Shown: piece by piece, positions 18,822 to 28,437 of the stretch
Numbering within the stretch: position 1 is the first letter of the stretch
How the letters are laid out: each line of letters begins with the position of its first letter
Assembly: GCA_009996615.1 (NCBI GenBank)
Contig: JAACZU010000011.1
Coordinates: 1 to 64,000, forward strand
DNA from: Rhodanobacteraceae bacterium
Lineage (GTDB): Bacteria; Pseudomonadota; Gammaproteobacteria; Xanthomonadales; Rhodanobacteraceae
DNA length: 64,000 nucleotides
Direction of reading: 5' to 3'
The notes under the pieces: generated by a model
Seen by the model: only the letters and a program-made list of their open reading frames with translations
What the model was told of the DNA's origin: nothing
Databases searched by the model: none
Translations under genes and position numbers: made by a program

Positions 18822-19067
18822 CCAAGGGTTTCGCACATGATGCTGTGACGCATCTACCCCGTTGGAGGGTGTGCAAATTATCGAAGGCCGGGCGCAGCAA
18901 CGGGTTGCGGCGCCGCACGAAACATGTGATCGAAATTGCGCGCTTGGGTGCGGCACGACCGCGGGACCGCGCCGCCCGGCGCAGGGCGCATCGCCCCGTG
19001 CCGCCAGCTTGCCCGCGGTCGCCAGAGCCGGCCGCACGCGCCAGGACAGACGTACCAGCAGCGCGCG

Positions 19068-21362
19068 TCAGCGCACGCGGCGGATCAGGCGGAACGCGCC
19101 GATGTCGGTGTCGTCGCCATCGAGCACGGTGAGGATCAGACCCTTGCCGTCGGGCCGTGCCGTGAACGCGATGCTGCGCAGCGCGACGCCGAGTTGCGCG
19201 ACGATGCGCTCGGCGCCGTTGGCCGGATCCACCTCGCTCAGGGCAACCGGAGTGCGGTCGATGTGCGACAGGTACCAGATGCGCCCACCCACGAGGTTCC
19301 AGCCGTTCATCGTGGTGGCGCTGACGCTGCGCGTGACCAGTCGCGGATGGCCACCGTCGAGGTCGCTGCGGAACAGGCCGGTGCCGTCGAGCGGCGTGTA
19401 GTAGAGCGCGCGGCCCGGCGCATCGAGCTGGAAATGGGCGATGTCGGCGACCAGTACGCGCCGCGTCTCGCCAGGCTCGCCCGGGTGTTGCACCCGCACG
19501 AGCTGGTTGCGCGCCCCGGCCTGGCCGGTCAACAGCAGGTAGCTGTCCGGCGCGGCGTCATAAGCCCCCAGCAGGACCTGCTCACCGGGGGCCGAAACCG
19601 GACGCAGGCGCCGGCTCGCGAGGTCGATCTCGACCAGCTCGCGCGCCTCGCCATCGGCACGCACCGCGACGAGGCGGGTGCCATCCGGGCTCCATTGCGG
19701 GGCCGACATCGTCGTTTCGGGCGCGGTGGTCAGCTGCGTGGTCGCCCCGCCGGCCAGCTCGTGCAGCCACAGCTGCGCCTGTCCGCTGCGATCCGAGATG
19801 AACGCCAGCCGCTGGCCATCGGGCGAGATCTGCGGTGCCTGGTCGCTGCCGGTCGACGGCGCGAGCAGCTGCGGCGCATCGGCCGCACCGCCGTCGCCGA
19901 GCATGATCCGGGCAAGCTGCTGCCGCAGGCGCGGCAGTTCGTACACGACCGTATCGTCTGCGCGCGCCGCATCCGGGTACTGCGCCGGCGAGACGCCGAG
20001 CGCCTGCACGCGGGTGGACGCGACGTCGACCGCGTACAACGCGAAGCTGCCTTCGTGGTTGGAGGCGAACACGAGGGTCTGGCTGTCGCGCAACCAGGTG
20101 TAGCCGCGGATCAGGCTGGCGATGCGCGTGACCTGGCGCGCTCTGCCGCCCGCGGCAGGCATGACGTACAGGTCGCTGTACGGCCACAGTCCGCGCCGGA
20201 ACGCGATCCAGCGGCCATCGGGCGAATGGCGCGGCTCGAGGTCCTGGCCGCCGGCGGCGCGCTCGTAGTCGAGCGGACGCATCTGCCCGCTGTCGAGATC
20301 CAGCCGTGCCAGTGCAAGGCCTCGTCCCTCGGCGGCCGTGGCCGTCAGCAGGGCGCGCCCATCCGGTGTCCAGTCGAAGTAGTTGACCCGGTAGTCGCCG
20401 CACTGCCCGACCTCGCGCTCGTCACCGCCGAGGCTGGGCACGACGAACAGCGAACAGCCGGTGTCGTCCTTGCGCTCGAACGCGATGCGGGAGGCATCCG
20501 GCGACCACACCGGCAACGCCTCGCGCGGCGCCCCCGCGTCCGCGGTCAGCGGGATGCGCTGCGAAGACGGCTCGACCGACTGCACGACGACCCGTTCCAT
20601 GCCGCTGTGCGGATCGACGACCGTGAAAGCAACGCGCGTGCCGCCCGCGGACACATGCGGGCGCCGCTCCGGCCCGGGATCGGACGTCAGCATGCGCGCG
20701 TCGCTGACCTGCCAATCCGGCTGGCTGTCCGGTGGCGCGGCCGCACGCCCACCTCCACCGAAGGCGAGCGCGAGCACGCCTGCGACCAGGAAGACGACAC
20801 TGGCAGCGGCGACCAGCCACGAGAGCCGGCGCGTGGACGATGAGACGCGCCGCTCCGCGTTATCCGCGGCCGCCGCCGTGAACAATGCGGCTGCCGTGGC
20901 GGCATCGTCGGGCTCGGCCCGCTCGCCACCCGCCTCTTGCGCAAGCGCGGAAACCGGCGCGACGAGGCGATAGCCGACCTTGGGGATGGTCTGGATGTAC
21001 TGCGCCGCCTTGCCGTCGTCGGCGAACGCGCGGCGCAACTCCTTGATCGCCTGCGTCAACACGTCCGGAGTCGGGCAACGGCCAGCCCAGACGCGGTCGA
21101 GGAGCTCGTTGCGCGTCAGCGTATCGCCGGCATGCCGCGCCAGTTCCAGCAACACCGCAGCCGCCTTGCTGGTCAGGCGTGGCGCCTCGGGGCGCGTCAC
21201 GACCTGCAGCGCGCCGAAGTCGACGACTTCCGCGCCGATGCGCAGACGCAGGTTGGCCTCTGCCGCCAGGCCGGGCGATTCGGGCAAGCCCTCGCCGTCC
21301 GCGGCCGCGGAAGCGAGCGCAGGCATCGCAAAACCTCCGGCGGGCGGCTGCGGTTCGGTCAT
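19068..21362 (-). CDS. ToxR/CadC-type winged-helix membrane protein with TolB-like propeller
   Basis: This is a 764-residue membrane-anchored regulator-like protein. An OmpR-type winged-helix DNA-binding domain lies at about residues 45-135 (LTRNELLDRVWAG, then IPKVGYRLVAPV). A single membrane segment follows at about 185-205 (LSWLVAAASVVFLVAGVLAL). The C-terminal 540 residues are TolB/WD40-like beta-propeller repeats, with recurring WSPDGTRL, HSPDGRWIAF and ISPDGQRLAF motifs. The architecture suggests periplasmic sensing coupled to cytoplasmic DNA binding. Such fusions are numerous in Lysobacterales. Targets and signal are unknown. Confidence 0.85.
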   Translation of the reverse strand: MTEPQPPAGGFAMPALASAAADGEGLPESPGLAAEANLRLRIGAEVVDFGALQVVTRPEAPRLTSKAAAVLLELARHAGDTLTRNELLDRVWAGRCPTPDVLTQAIKELRRAFADDGKAAQYIQTIPKVGYRLVAPVSALAQEAGGERAEPDDAATAAALFTAAAADNAERRVSSSTRRLSWLVAAASVVFLVAGVLALAFGGGGRAAAPPDSQPDWQVSDARMLTSDPGPERRPHVSAGGTRVAFTVVDPHSGMERVVVQSVEPSSQRIPLTADAGAPREALPVWSPDASRIAFERKDDTGCSLFVVPSLGGDEREVGQCGDYRVNYFDWTPDGRALLTATAAEGRGLALARLDLDSGQMRPLDYERAAGGQDLEPRHSPDGRWIAFRRGLWPYSDLYVMPAAGGRARQVTRIASLIRGYTWLRDSQTLVFASNHEGSFALYAVDVASTRVQALGVSPAQYPDAARADDTVVYELPRLRQQLARIMLGDGGAADAPQLLAPSTGSDQAPQISPDGQRLAFISDRSGQAQLWLHELAGGATTQLTTAPETTMSAPQWSPDGTRLVAVRADGEARELVEIDLASRRLRPVSAPGEQVLLGAYDAAPDSYLLLTGQAGARNQLVRVQHPGEPGETRRVLVADIAHFQLDAPGRALYYTPLDGTGLFRSDLDGGHPRLVTRSVSATTMNGWNLVGGRIWYLSHIDRTPVALSEVDPANGAERIVAQLGVALRSIAFTARPDGKGLILTVLDGDDTDIGAFRLIRRVR

Positions 21363-21538
21363 GGGCGGGATTTACTGGCCTACGGAGTATGTTATCTACG
21401 CGGATGGCGTGTGAATGACAAGGGACAATCCGCACGGGAAGCCCTCACACACCAAAAATTTACTTTCTATTACAAGATGATATCACACGGCCGCGGTGGA
21501 CCTTGGCCGGAATGTCCGATCGCTGGAGGCGCCCTCCG

Positions 21539-23479
21539 CTATTGCTGCAGCAGCGGCGGCAGCGGGCAATGCAGGCCGGCGCAGATCGTGCGCAGCAGTT
21601 CGGCCTCGGCGACGCTGACAACGCCGTCCGCGCCGATCGCACGCGTCAGCGCCCGGATGACCAGCTCCTTGCCGGCCGGCGCGAGCCAGTCCAGGCGCGG
21701 CAACGCCTGATCGAGCGCGCTCATCCACACCGGCGGCGGCGCGTAGGCGATGGCTGAGCCGGGCAGCGCCTCGTGCAGTCCCAGCGCGAAGGCGCGACGC
21801 GCACTCGCCTCGTCGTCGTGGCCATGGCGCGCGACGATCGCGAGCACGTCGCGCAGTTCCGCCGCGACCGTCGGCAGCTTCACGCGCCCGGTCATGCGCA
21901 CGGCGCCCGGGTCGAGCGCCTCGATGACCTGCAGCTTGACCAGGCGCGCGAGGCAATACTCGCCCAATGTGATGCGGTCATCGGCGCCGATCAGCTGGTC
22001 GAGCAGCGCCGTGAACGCCGCCAGCTGCGGCCGCGGCCGCCGGCGCAAGGCCGGGAACGCCAGGCTGGCCAGCGGCAGGCGCTGCATCGGGTGCAGGTCG
22101 GCGAGCGCTGCGAACAGGCCATCGACCCGATCGCGCGTTGCGCCGTCACGGCGGCTCGCCACGAGGTCGAGTTGGCGCGCGCGCACCTCCGGCTCCTGGC
22201 TCAGCAACAGGGCGTACACCAGCGACATCGCCTGCGCGGGCGCGCGCGCCGCCTCGCGCAGCGGCGGCGGAATCGCGCCACGCAATCCTTGCGCCGCTCG
22301 GCGGTCGTCGTGACCGGGATTGCCGACCTGCGCGGCGACGCGCGGCGGCGACAGGCTCAGCCGCGCATCGGCCGCCGGCAGCGCGGCCCCGGCGACGGAC
22401 GCCACTGGCCGGATGCGCGCGACCGGCGCGAAGCCGGCGATCGACACGTCGGCGCTGTCATCGTCCTCACTGGCCGGCACCGGCTGCGACCATGCCGCCG
22501 CGATGGCCTTCAGCTCGTCGGCACGGAATGCCGGATCGAGCCGCTGGATGCGTGCCCGCAGCGGCGGATGCGTGGCGAACAGTGCCGAATAGCCGACGCC
22601 GTCGCCGAACAGCATGTGCGCGACCTCCTCCTTGTCGGCGCTGGCGAGCTTCGAACCCTCGGCCAGCGCGCCGATCTTCTTCAGCGCGCCGGCGATGCCC
22701 TCGGTCTGGCGCGTGAACTGCACCGCCGAGGCGTCGGCGAGGAACTCGCGCTGGCGCGAGATCGCCGCCTTGATCAAGCGCGCGCCGACCACGCCGAGGT
22801 AGCCGACCACGAACAGGGCCAGACCGAACGCGACCACGCCGCCGCTGTCGCGGCTGCGCCCGCGGCCGGCCAGTTGCGCGATCTTGCGGCCGATCGTCGC
22901 GACGACGAGGATGCCGAACACCACGCCCATCAGGCGGATGTTCAGGCGCATGTCGCCGTTCAGGACGTGGCTGAATTCGTGCGCGATCACGCCCTGCAGC
23001 TCCGCACGCGTGAGCTTGTCGAGCGCGCCGCGCGTGACCGTGATCGCGGCGTCGGTCGGCGCGTAGCCGGCTGCGAACGCGTTGATGCAGGCCTCCTCCT
23101 CGAGCACGTAGACCGCCGGCACCGGCACGCCGGAGGCGATCGCGATCTCCTCGACCACGTTGTGCAGGCGCCGCCAGGCAAAATCGGTCGTGTCCGCCGG
23201 CACCGGCACGGCGCCGAGCTGGCGCGCGACCGCGACGCCACCGCCGCTCAGCGTCGCGATGCGGTACAGCGAGCCGCAGCCGATCACGAGCAGGACGAAC
23301 AGGCTGATCGCGAGCACGCCACCGGCGCGGATGCCCTGCGCGTTGTGTGCATCGGCGCCGAGCGCGACCAGCAGCACGAGGTCGATGGCGGCCACGATCA
23401 CCACGACCGCGAGCGCGAACAGCACCAGCATGCGCCGCGTCTGGCGCCGCGCCTGCTCCTGGTGGGCGAAGAAATTCAT
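21539..23479 (-). CDS. M48 family membrane metallopeptidase (HtpX-like) with long C-terminal extension
   Basis: This is a 646-residue membrane zinc protease. Two N-terminal membrane segments (about 17-40 and 53-73) are followed by the M48 domain. The zinc ligands H167 and H171 lie in HEFSH, and the third ligand is E245 in REFLADASAV. Two more hydrophobic segments lie between them. Residues after about 330 form a helical, Ala/Arg-rich extension not found in HtpX (about 290 residues). The gene is downstream of lemA on the same strand with an 85-bp gap, and LemA is a frequent neighbour of M48 proteases. It probably acts in membrane-protein quality control. Confidence 0.88.
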   Translation of the reverse strand: MNFFAHQEQARRQTRRMLVLFALAVVVIVAAIDLVLLVALGADAHNAQGIRAGGVLAISLFVLLVIGCGSLYRIATLSGGGVAVARQLGAVPVPADTTDFAWRRLHNVVEEIAIASGVPVPAVYVLEEEACINAFAAGYAPTDAAITVTRGALDKLTRAELQGVIAHEFSHVLNGDMRLNIRLMGVVFGILVVATIGRKIAQLAGRGRSRDSGGVVAFGLALFVVGYLGVVGARLIKAAISRQREFLADASAVQFTRQTEGIAGALKKIGALAEGSKLASADKEEVAHMLFGDGVGYSALFATHPPLRARIQRLDPAFRADELKAIAAAWSQPVPASEDDDSADVSIAGFAPVARIRPVASVAGAALPAADARLSLSPPRVAAQVGNPGHDDRRAAQGLRGAIPPPLREAARAPAQAMSLVYALLLSQEPEVRARQLDLVASRRDGATRDRVDGLFAALADLHPMQRLPLASLAFPALRRRPRPQLAAFTALLDQLIGADDRITLGEYCLARLVKLQVIEALDPGAVRMTGRVKLPTVAAELRDVLAIVARHGHDDEASARRAFALGLHEALPGSAIAYAPPPVWMSALDQALPRLDWLAPAGKELVIRALTRAIGADGVVSVAEAELLRTICAGLHCPLPPLLQQ

Positions 23480-23481
23480 TG

Positions 23482-23568
23482 CGGGGGAAACGGGAAAGGG
23501 GAGACGGGAAACGCGGAAGCAGGAAGCGAGACGCTGTCCCGTCTCACGTCTCCCATCTCCCCTCTCAC
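23482..23568. repeat. Hairpin of GGGAGACGGGA-type units between lemA and the M48 gene
   Basis: The left arm contains GGGAAAGGGGAGACGGGAAA. The right arm contains GTCCCGTCTCACGTCTCCC and further CTCCCCTCTC. This is a degenerate member of the purine-rich heptamer hairpin family also present at 33.2, 37.4, 39.0 and 41.7 kb. It reaches the last bases of lemA. Confidence 0.65.
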
Positions 23569-24155
23569 GTGCCGAACGAGACCTTCGGCACCGCGCGCTT
23601 GTCCGGCGATTCGATCTGCAGCAGTTCGGCCGGCAGGAACGCGAACGTGTTCGCGACGATGGAGCCGGGGAACATCTCGCGCCGGTTGTTGTAGCCCATC
23701 ACGGCGTCGTTGTAGGCCTGGCGCGCGAACGCGACCTTGTTCTCGGTCGAGGTCAGCTCCTCGCTCAGCTGCATCATGGTCTGGTTCGCCTTCAGGTCCG
23801 GATAGGCCTCCGACAGCGCGAACAGGCGGCCGAGCGTCTGCGTCAGCGCGTTGTCGGCGCCGGACAACTGCTGCATCGCGGCCGCATCGCCCGGGACCGC
23901 CTTCGCCGCCGACAGTCCCGCGACCGCCGAGTTGCGCGCCTGGATCACCGCCTCGAGCGTGCCGCGCTCGTGCGCCATGTAGGCCCTGGCGGTTTCGACC
24001 AGGTTCGGGATCAGGTCGTAGCGCCGCGTCAGCTGCACGTCGATCTGCGCGAACGCGTTCTTGTAGCCGTTACGGGCGGTGACCAGGCCGTTGTAGAGGC
24101 CGACGACGAAGAAACCGGCTGCCACGAGGATGACCACGAAAACAAGCAGGCCCAT
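23565..24155 (-). CDS. lemA: LemA family protein
   Basis: This is a 196-residue protein with an N-terminal membrane anchor (LLVFVVILVAAGFFVVGLYN) and a helical LemA domain. The hallmark segments are YNGLVTARNGYKNAF, QLTRRYDLIPNLVETARAY and YNNRREMFPGSIVA. The ATG at 24155 has AAAGGA upstream. Longer in-frame starts would run into the divergent gene. LemA proteins have helical cytoplasmic or periplasmic domains, and their function is not well defined. Pairing with an M48 protease is common. Confidence 0.92.
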   Translation of the reverse strand: MGLLVFVVILVAAGFFVVGLYNGLVTARNGYKNAFAQIDVQLTRRYDLIPNLVETARAYMAHERGTLEAVIQARNSAVAGLSAAKAVPGDAAAMQQLSGADNALTQTLGRLFALSEAYPDLKANQTMMQLSEELTSTENKVAFARQAYNDAVMGYNNRREMFPGSIVANTFAFLPAELLQIESPDKRAVPKVSFGT

Positions 24156-24240
24156 TGTTCCTTTCCCCTTCGCAATGCGGCTAGAATCAACGCGTTTTCG
24201 AGCATAACACGCGGGTCGTCGCCGGCCCCGGAGAGCGCAA

Positions 24241-25623
24241 TTGAGCAGTACCCCGCGCGCGTTGATCGCCCTGTTCGCGGCTTTCGCCGCCCTGTGTTCC
24301 GCTTCCGCCGACGCCGCCGGCAAGACCGCCTCCAGCTCGCCGCGCCCGGCAAGTGCGCCGGTCGCGAAGAAGGTTCCCGCGAAGAAGAACGCGCAGCGCG
24401 CACCCGCGGCGCCGGTCGGCAAGAAGGCCGCACGCTCCCGCGCTGCCCCTGCCCTGCCCGCCATCGCCGTCCCGCTCGCCAGCGAACACGCCGTCGCCGA
24501 CGATCCCGCTGCCATCGCGCGCGAGTTCAGCGGCTGGCTCGACGGCCTGGCGGCCTCCCCCGACATCGCCGGCCTCGCCGCGGCCGTCGTCAAGGACGAC
24601 CAGGTCCTGCTCGAACGCGGCATCGGCTACGCCAACTGGAGCACGCGCGAGCCGGTCACCGGCGATACCGTGTTCCGCCTCGCCTCGCTGTCGAAGGCAT
24701 TCGCCGCCACGCTTGCCGGCCTGCTGGTCGAGAGCGGCCGCCTGCATTGGGATACACGTATCGGCGACCTCCTGCCGGCCTTTGCGCTGAACGACGTCGC
24801 CGGCGCGCAGAAGCTCACCGTGCGCGACATCCTCAGCCACCGCGTCGGCCTGCCGCACAACACCTACGACAACCTGCTCGAGCAGCACGAGCCATACGAA
24901 CTGCTGGTCGACCGCCTCAAGGACGTGCCGCTGGCCTGCCCGGTGGGCGACTGCTACGGCTACCAGAACGTCGCCTTCAGCCTGATCGGCGACGTCACCT
25001 ACGCGGTGACCGGTGATTTCTACTACCACCAGGTCGAGAAGCGCATCTTCCATCCGCTCGGCATGGCCACCGCCACCTACGGACGTGAAGCGCTCGAGGC
25101 GTCGAAGAGCTGGGCGCGCCCGCACCGGCGCGCACGCGGCGGCTGGGCGCCGTTCACGCCGAATGAGGCGTACTACCGCGTCGCCCCTGCGGCCGGCGTC
25201 AACGCGAGCATCCGCGACATGGAACAGTGGCTGATCGCGCAGATGGGCGGTCGGCCGAGCGTGCTGTCGCCGCAACTGCTCGACACGCTGCACGCGCCGC
25301 TGGTCGAAACCCAGCGCGAGAAGCGCAGCGCACCCTGGCGTCGCGGCCGCCTGAACGATGCGCAGTACGCACTCGGCTGGCGCATCTACGACTACGCCGG
25401 CACCACGCTCGTCTTCCACGGCGGCGCGGTGCAGGGCTACCGTGCGGTGATCGCGTTCCTGCCCAAGTACCGCTTCGGCGCGGTCATGCTGTGGAACAGC
25501 GAATCGCACCTGCCCACCGGCCTGATGCCGATGCTGATCGACCGTTATCTCGGCCTGCCGCAGGTCAACTGGGCCGGCATCGACCGCAACGAGTCCCCCG
25601 AACTTTCGGGCAGCGCGGACTAG
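24241..25623 (+). CDS. Exported serine hydrolase of the beta-lactamase/class C PBP family
   Basis: This 460-residue protein starts at TTG (GGAG upstream). It has a signal peptide at about 1-26 and a low-complexity Lys/Ala/Pro-rich linker at about 27-75. The catalytic domain has the serine motif S149-L-S-K152, the second motif Y241-Q-N243, and H393-G-G395 in the place of the KTG triad. This pattern fits class C-like penicillin-binding proteins and esterases of the Beta-lactamase (Pfam) family, not specifically an antibiotic-resistance enzyme. The positively charged linker could contact peptidoglycan or the membrane. The substrate is unknown. Confidence 0.87.
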   Translation: MSSTPRALIALFAAFAALCSASADAAGKTASSSPRPASAPVAKKVPAKKNAQRAPAAPVGKKAARSRAAPALPAIAVPLASEHAVADDPAAIAREFSGWLDGLAASPDIAGLAAAVVKDDQVLLERGIGYANWSTREPVTGDTVFRLASLSKAFAATLAGLLVESGRLHWDTRIGDLLPAFALNDVAGAQKLTVRDILSHRVGLPHNTYDNLLEQHEPYELLVDRLKDVPLACPVGDCYGYQNVAFSLIGDVTYAVTGDFYYHQVEKRIFHPLGMATATYGREALEASKSWARPHRRARGGWAPFTPNEAYYRVAPAAGVNASIRDMEQWLIAQMGGRPSVLSPQLLDTLHAPLVETQREKRSAPWRRGRLNDAQYALGWRIYDYAGTTLVFHGGAVQGYRAVIAFLPKYRFGAVMLWNSESHLPTGLMPMLIDRYLGLPQVNWAGIDRNESPELSGSAD

Positions 25624-25826
25624 GAGCCGAGCGGTCGGTTGTTCGAGGCGCAAGCCCCGGGATGGCGCCATTGGCCGTGCAGGCCGCCGTTCAACGCCGG
25701 AATCGCGACCGGCGCTTGAAGACCGGGTCGCCTCCACCGAGATCCGGCAGGCCGCACGCGTTTTGTCGAAACCTGACGCTCAGCGCACGAGCGTGACAGG
25801 ACCGTGCGCACGAGCCTGGGGACGAG

Positions 25827-25846
25827 CCCTCCCCTTGCGGGGAGGG
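25827..25846. repeat. CCCTCCCC hairpin
   Basis: CCCTCCCC and GGGGAGGG form an 8-bp stem with a 4-base loop, 26 bp past the end of the convergent TonB-like gene. It matches the core of the dispersed hairpins at 51175 and 54370. The rest of the interval 25624-25871 shows no gene. Confidence 0.7.
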
Positions 25847-25871
25847 GCGTGGCCAGACGTGTCGGCGGCCA

Positions 25872-26921
25872 TCAATTGGACAACTTGAACTCGATGCGAC
25901 GGCGAAGCGTCGAAGCGACCGGCTGGCCCCTGTCGAGGCGTGCCTCGAACTTGGCCTGCTGGATCGCGACGAGCGCCTCGCGATCGAACACGCGCGGCGG
26001 ATTGGACGAGAGCACCTTGGCGTTCTGGACGGAACCATCCACGGCGACCGTGAACTCGACCTCGACCCAGCCATCCTGCCGATTGCGCGCTGCCGCCGGC
26101 GGATAGGTCGGCCGCGGCGGCACGACCACGCGCGCATCGCGCGTCTCGCCGACCGGCTCGGCAACCGGCGGCGGCGCAGCGCTCGGCGCGGGCGCAGCGC
26201 TCGCGATCTCGGCCGGCTTCGGCGCCGGGGCGCTGGCCGGTGCCTCTGCCGGTGCGGCCGCCGCCGGCGTCCCGCTCGCCGCGCCGGCATCCGCCGCAGC
26301 GGATGCGGGCGTACGCGTCGCGGCCGTGGCAGCGGTCGCAGCCTGCTGCGCCTGCTGGGCAAGTTCGCGCTCCGCCTGCTTCTTCTTTGCATCCAGCTTG
26401 CTGCGCAGGATCGTCAACGTGTAGTTGCTCGGATCGGCCTTGGCCAGCAGGCCCATGATGCGGCTGGCCTCGTCGAAGTTGCCCTGGTTGATCTTCTCCT
26501 CGGCGCTGCCGGTCGCAAACGGGAACAGCTCGCGCAGCGCATCGGTCGCGCCGGTATCGTCGGGCTGCTTGGCGAGGATGCGCTGGTAGAACTCCAGCGC
26601 GTTGTTGCCGGCCGGCGCGACCATGCGGTTCTCGCTCATGGCCTTGCGCGCCTCCTTGTACAGCTGCTCGACGGTCAGGTCCTGCGCGACCTCCGCCTCC
26701 GGCGCGTCCGCCACCCCGTCCGCCGCATCGGGTGCGGGCGTCGGCGCGAGCGCGGTCGGCAGCGCGCCGGATTGCTGCAGATACCACCACACCCCGCCCG
26801 CCAGCAGCGCGATCGCGATGACGATCCCTGCCAGGAGCGGTGCCGAGACGGCTCCGCGCGCGTGACGCGGCGAGGCATCGATGATGACAGGCAGGGCCCG
26901 CTGGGCGATGGAATTCGGCAT
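25872..26921 (-). CDS. TonB-like energy transducer with C-terminal TonB domain
   Basis: This is a 349-residue inner-membrane protein. It has one membrane segment at about 28-49 (LLAGIVIAIALLAGGVWWYL), a helical repeat-like region at about 75-190, an Ala/Pro-rich spacer at about 195-265, and a TonB C-terminal domain at about 270-349. The last contains YPPAAARNRQDGWVEVEFTV and VSSNPPRVFDREALVAI-type motifs. It may energise outer-membrane receptors. The extra helical region before the Pro-rich spacer is unlike classical TonB. No exbB/exbD genes are adjacent. Confidence 0.82.
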   Translation of the reverse strand: MPNSIAQRALPVIIDASPRHARGAVSAPLLAGIVIAIALLAGGVWWYLQQSGALPTALAPTPAPDAADGVADAPEAEVAQDLTVEQLYKEARKAMSENRMVAPAGNNALEFYQRILAKQPDDTGATDALRELFPFATGSAEEKINQGNFDEASRIMGLLAKADPSNYTLTILRSKLDAKKKQAERELAQQAQQAATAATAATRTPASAAADAGAASGTPAAAAPAEAPASAPAPKPAEIASAAPAPSAAPPPVAEPVGETRDARVVVPPRPTYPPAAARNRQDGWVEVEFTVAVDGSVQNAKVLSSNPPRVFDREALVAIQQAKFEARLDRGQPVASTLRRRIEFKLSN

Positions 26922-27149
26922 TGTTCAAGGCTCCCCAAGGCTCGGATGAGACGCAGCGGTCGGCGCCACTTGCGTCAAAGATAATGCATGCGGCGGATGC
27001 ATAATGCACGCCAGAGCGGAGGGTGCAACCGGTCCTGCATTCAGTTGCGCCCATTTACGCTCGCGTCGCGCCGTGCCCGCGTGCCGTACCGGCGGCCCGG
27101 AGCATGCCGGCGCGCAGTAGCCATCCCTTTCCGACGGAGGAACGAGCTC

Positions 27150-27440
27150 ATGGCAAATGCACGCGAAGTGAACGAACAGCCGGCCAGCGGGGGCGTCGCC
27201 GACGCCGCGCGCGAGAGCATCGAGGACCTGAAGGACGAACTGGAGCGGCTGCGCGCCAAGCTGCGCGAAAACGAAGCGCAACTCGAGGCCGAGTTGCGTT
27301 CGGCCGGCGAGCGCTTCAGCGAGGGCGCGCGCACGTTCGGCGCGGCCGCTGCTGAACAGATCCGCCAACATCCGCTGGCCGCCTTCGGCATCGCGTTTGC
27401 CGCCGGCGTGCTCGTCTCGCGCCTGCTCCGCTCGCGCTGA
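27150..27440 (+). CDS. YqjD/ElaB-like (DUF883) membrane-anchored protein
   Basis: This is a 96-residue protein with a strongly helical, charged N-terminal region (SIEDLKDELERLRAKLRENE) and a C-terminal hydrophobic anchor (HPLAAFGIAFAAGVLVSRLL) ending in Arg-Ser-Arg. This is the layout of the DUF883 family, whose E. coli members bind ribosomes and sit at the inner membrane in stationary phase. GGAGG precedes the ATG. It is the first of three closely packed genes (YqjD-, YqjE- and YqjK-like order). Confidence 0.85.
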   Translation: MANAREVNEQPASGGVADAARESIEDLKDELERLRAKLRENEAQLEAELRSAGERFSEGARTFGAAAAEQIRQHPLAAFGIAFAAGVLVSRLLRSR

Positions 27441-27441
27441 C

Positions 27442-27837
27442 ATGCAAGCGCACCAGGCCGACGCCGCTCCTGCCGAGGACGCCGACGCAGTCGCCGCCGC
27501 GCGCGCGGCGGCCGCCCAGGGGGCACGCGTCGCCGAGGCCGCCGCCGCGCTGCTGCGCACGGAGCTGCGACTCGCGCGCAGCAGCGCGCTGTGGCTGCTT
27601 GGCCTTGCTCTCCTGCTGGTCGTCCTTTGCGTGGGCGTCTGGCTCGCCACCAGTGCCGCGATCGCGGTCGGCATCCAGCAGCTCACCGGCAACCTGTTCT
27701 ATGGCGTCGGCTGCGTCGCGCTGGCGAACCTGCTCGGCGCCGCCATCGTCGCCAGGGCGATGCGCACGTGCTGGCACGATCTCGGCCTGCCGCGTACGCG
27801 GCGCCTGCTCGCCCGCATCGGCCAGGTGCGTTCATGA
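27442..27837 (+). CDS. Putative phage-holin-superfamily / YqjE-like membrane protein
   Basis: This 131-residue protein starts one base after the preceding stop. It has two membrane segments (about 50-75, SALWLLGLALLLVVLCVGVWLA in part, and about 85-107, FYGVGCVALANLLGAAIV) after an Ala-rich amphipathic N-terminus. Topology and gene order match YqjE. No enzymatic motif is visible. It probably forms an envelope complex with its neighbours. Confidence 0.7.
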   Translation: MQAHQADAAPAEDADAVAAARAAAAQGARVAEAAAALLRTELRLARSSALWLLGLALLLVVLCVGVWLATSAAIAVGIQQLTGNLFYGVGCVALANLLGAAIVARAMRTCWHDLGLPRTRRLLARIGQVRS

Positions 27838-28139
27838 ACCTGTTCGCGCAGCGACGTGCCGCGCGCGAGGCCGAACGGCGGCTCGATGCGGAGTACATCC
27901 ACTGGCAAGCCAACGCGCGCACGCTGCGTGGGATCATCGCCCGCCATCCTTTCGCCTGGTCACTCGGCGGCGGCTTCGCGAGCGGGTTCGTCGCAGGCTG
28001 GTTGCCATGGCGCACCTGCCTGCGCATTGGCACGTTGGCCACCGACGCGGCGACGCTGATGCTGCGTGTTTCGGCGGATCCGCTGCTCGCCGCGCTCCGG
28101 GACCTGGTCCGGCGACGCGCCAACGGCGCGCGCGAGTGA
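27834..28139 (+). CDS. Small YqjK-position membrane-associated protein
   Basis: This 101-residue protein's ATG overlaps the previous stop (ATGA). It has a charged N-terminus (AQRRAAREAERRLDAEY) and a central hydrophobic stretch (FAWSLGGGFASGFVAGWLPW) and ends in basic residues. Position as the third gene of the yqjD-yqjE-like unit suggests a YqjK equivalent. Sequence support for homology is weak. Confidence 0.6.
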   Translation: MNLFAQRRAAREAERRLDAEYIHWQANARTLRGIIARHPFAWSLGGGFASGFVAGWLPWRTCLRIGTLATDAATLMLRVSADPLLAALRDLVRRRANGARE

Positions 28140-28437
28140 CCGCACGGGACACACTCCGTCCCGCGCATCGAGGCAGTGGCAAAGCTGCGCGGGGATGATC
28201 CCGGCGTGGCGAACGTGGGCGCATGACGGAGCGGAGGTCGTGCTTCGCACCGAGCGCGCCGGAGCATGGGGAGGAAATGCTCTCCCTGCGCTGGGCATAC
28301 CCGCAGGGAGAGTCAATCGGGACGACTGATGTCTTGCAGCTTGTCTGCTTATTGCAGTACCGGAGGGCTCCGCATTAGCGGAGCGCATGACCGGCGTCGG
28401 CACGCAAAGTGCGCGGCCGATGATTCGAACACAGCCC
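28140..28437. other. Intergenic region between convergent genes
   Basis: No gene, tRNA or clear terminator was recognised here. A GCGGAGCGC-rich segment near 28240-28390 has short inverted repeats only. Confidence 0.4.

Larger units (their letters stand above)
18619..19067. other. Intergenic region with one inverted repeat and one strong terminator
   Basis: No gene is supported here. The stretch holds an AT-rich inverted repeat at 18685-18712 and a leftward intrinsic terminator at 18794-18821, each listed separately. The 220 bp between the terminator and the 19068 stop codon are unexplained. Confidence 0.5.
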
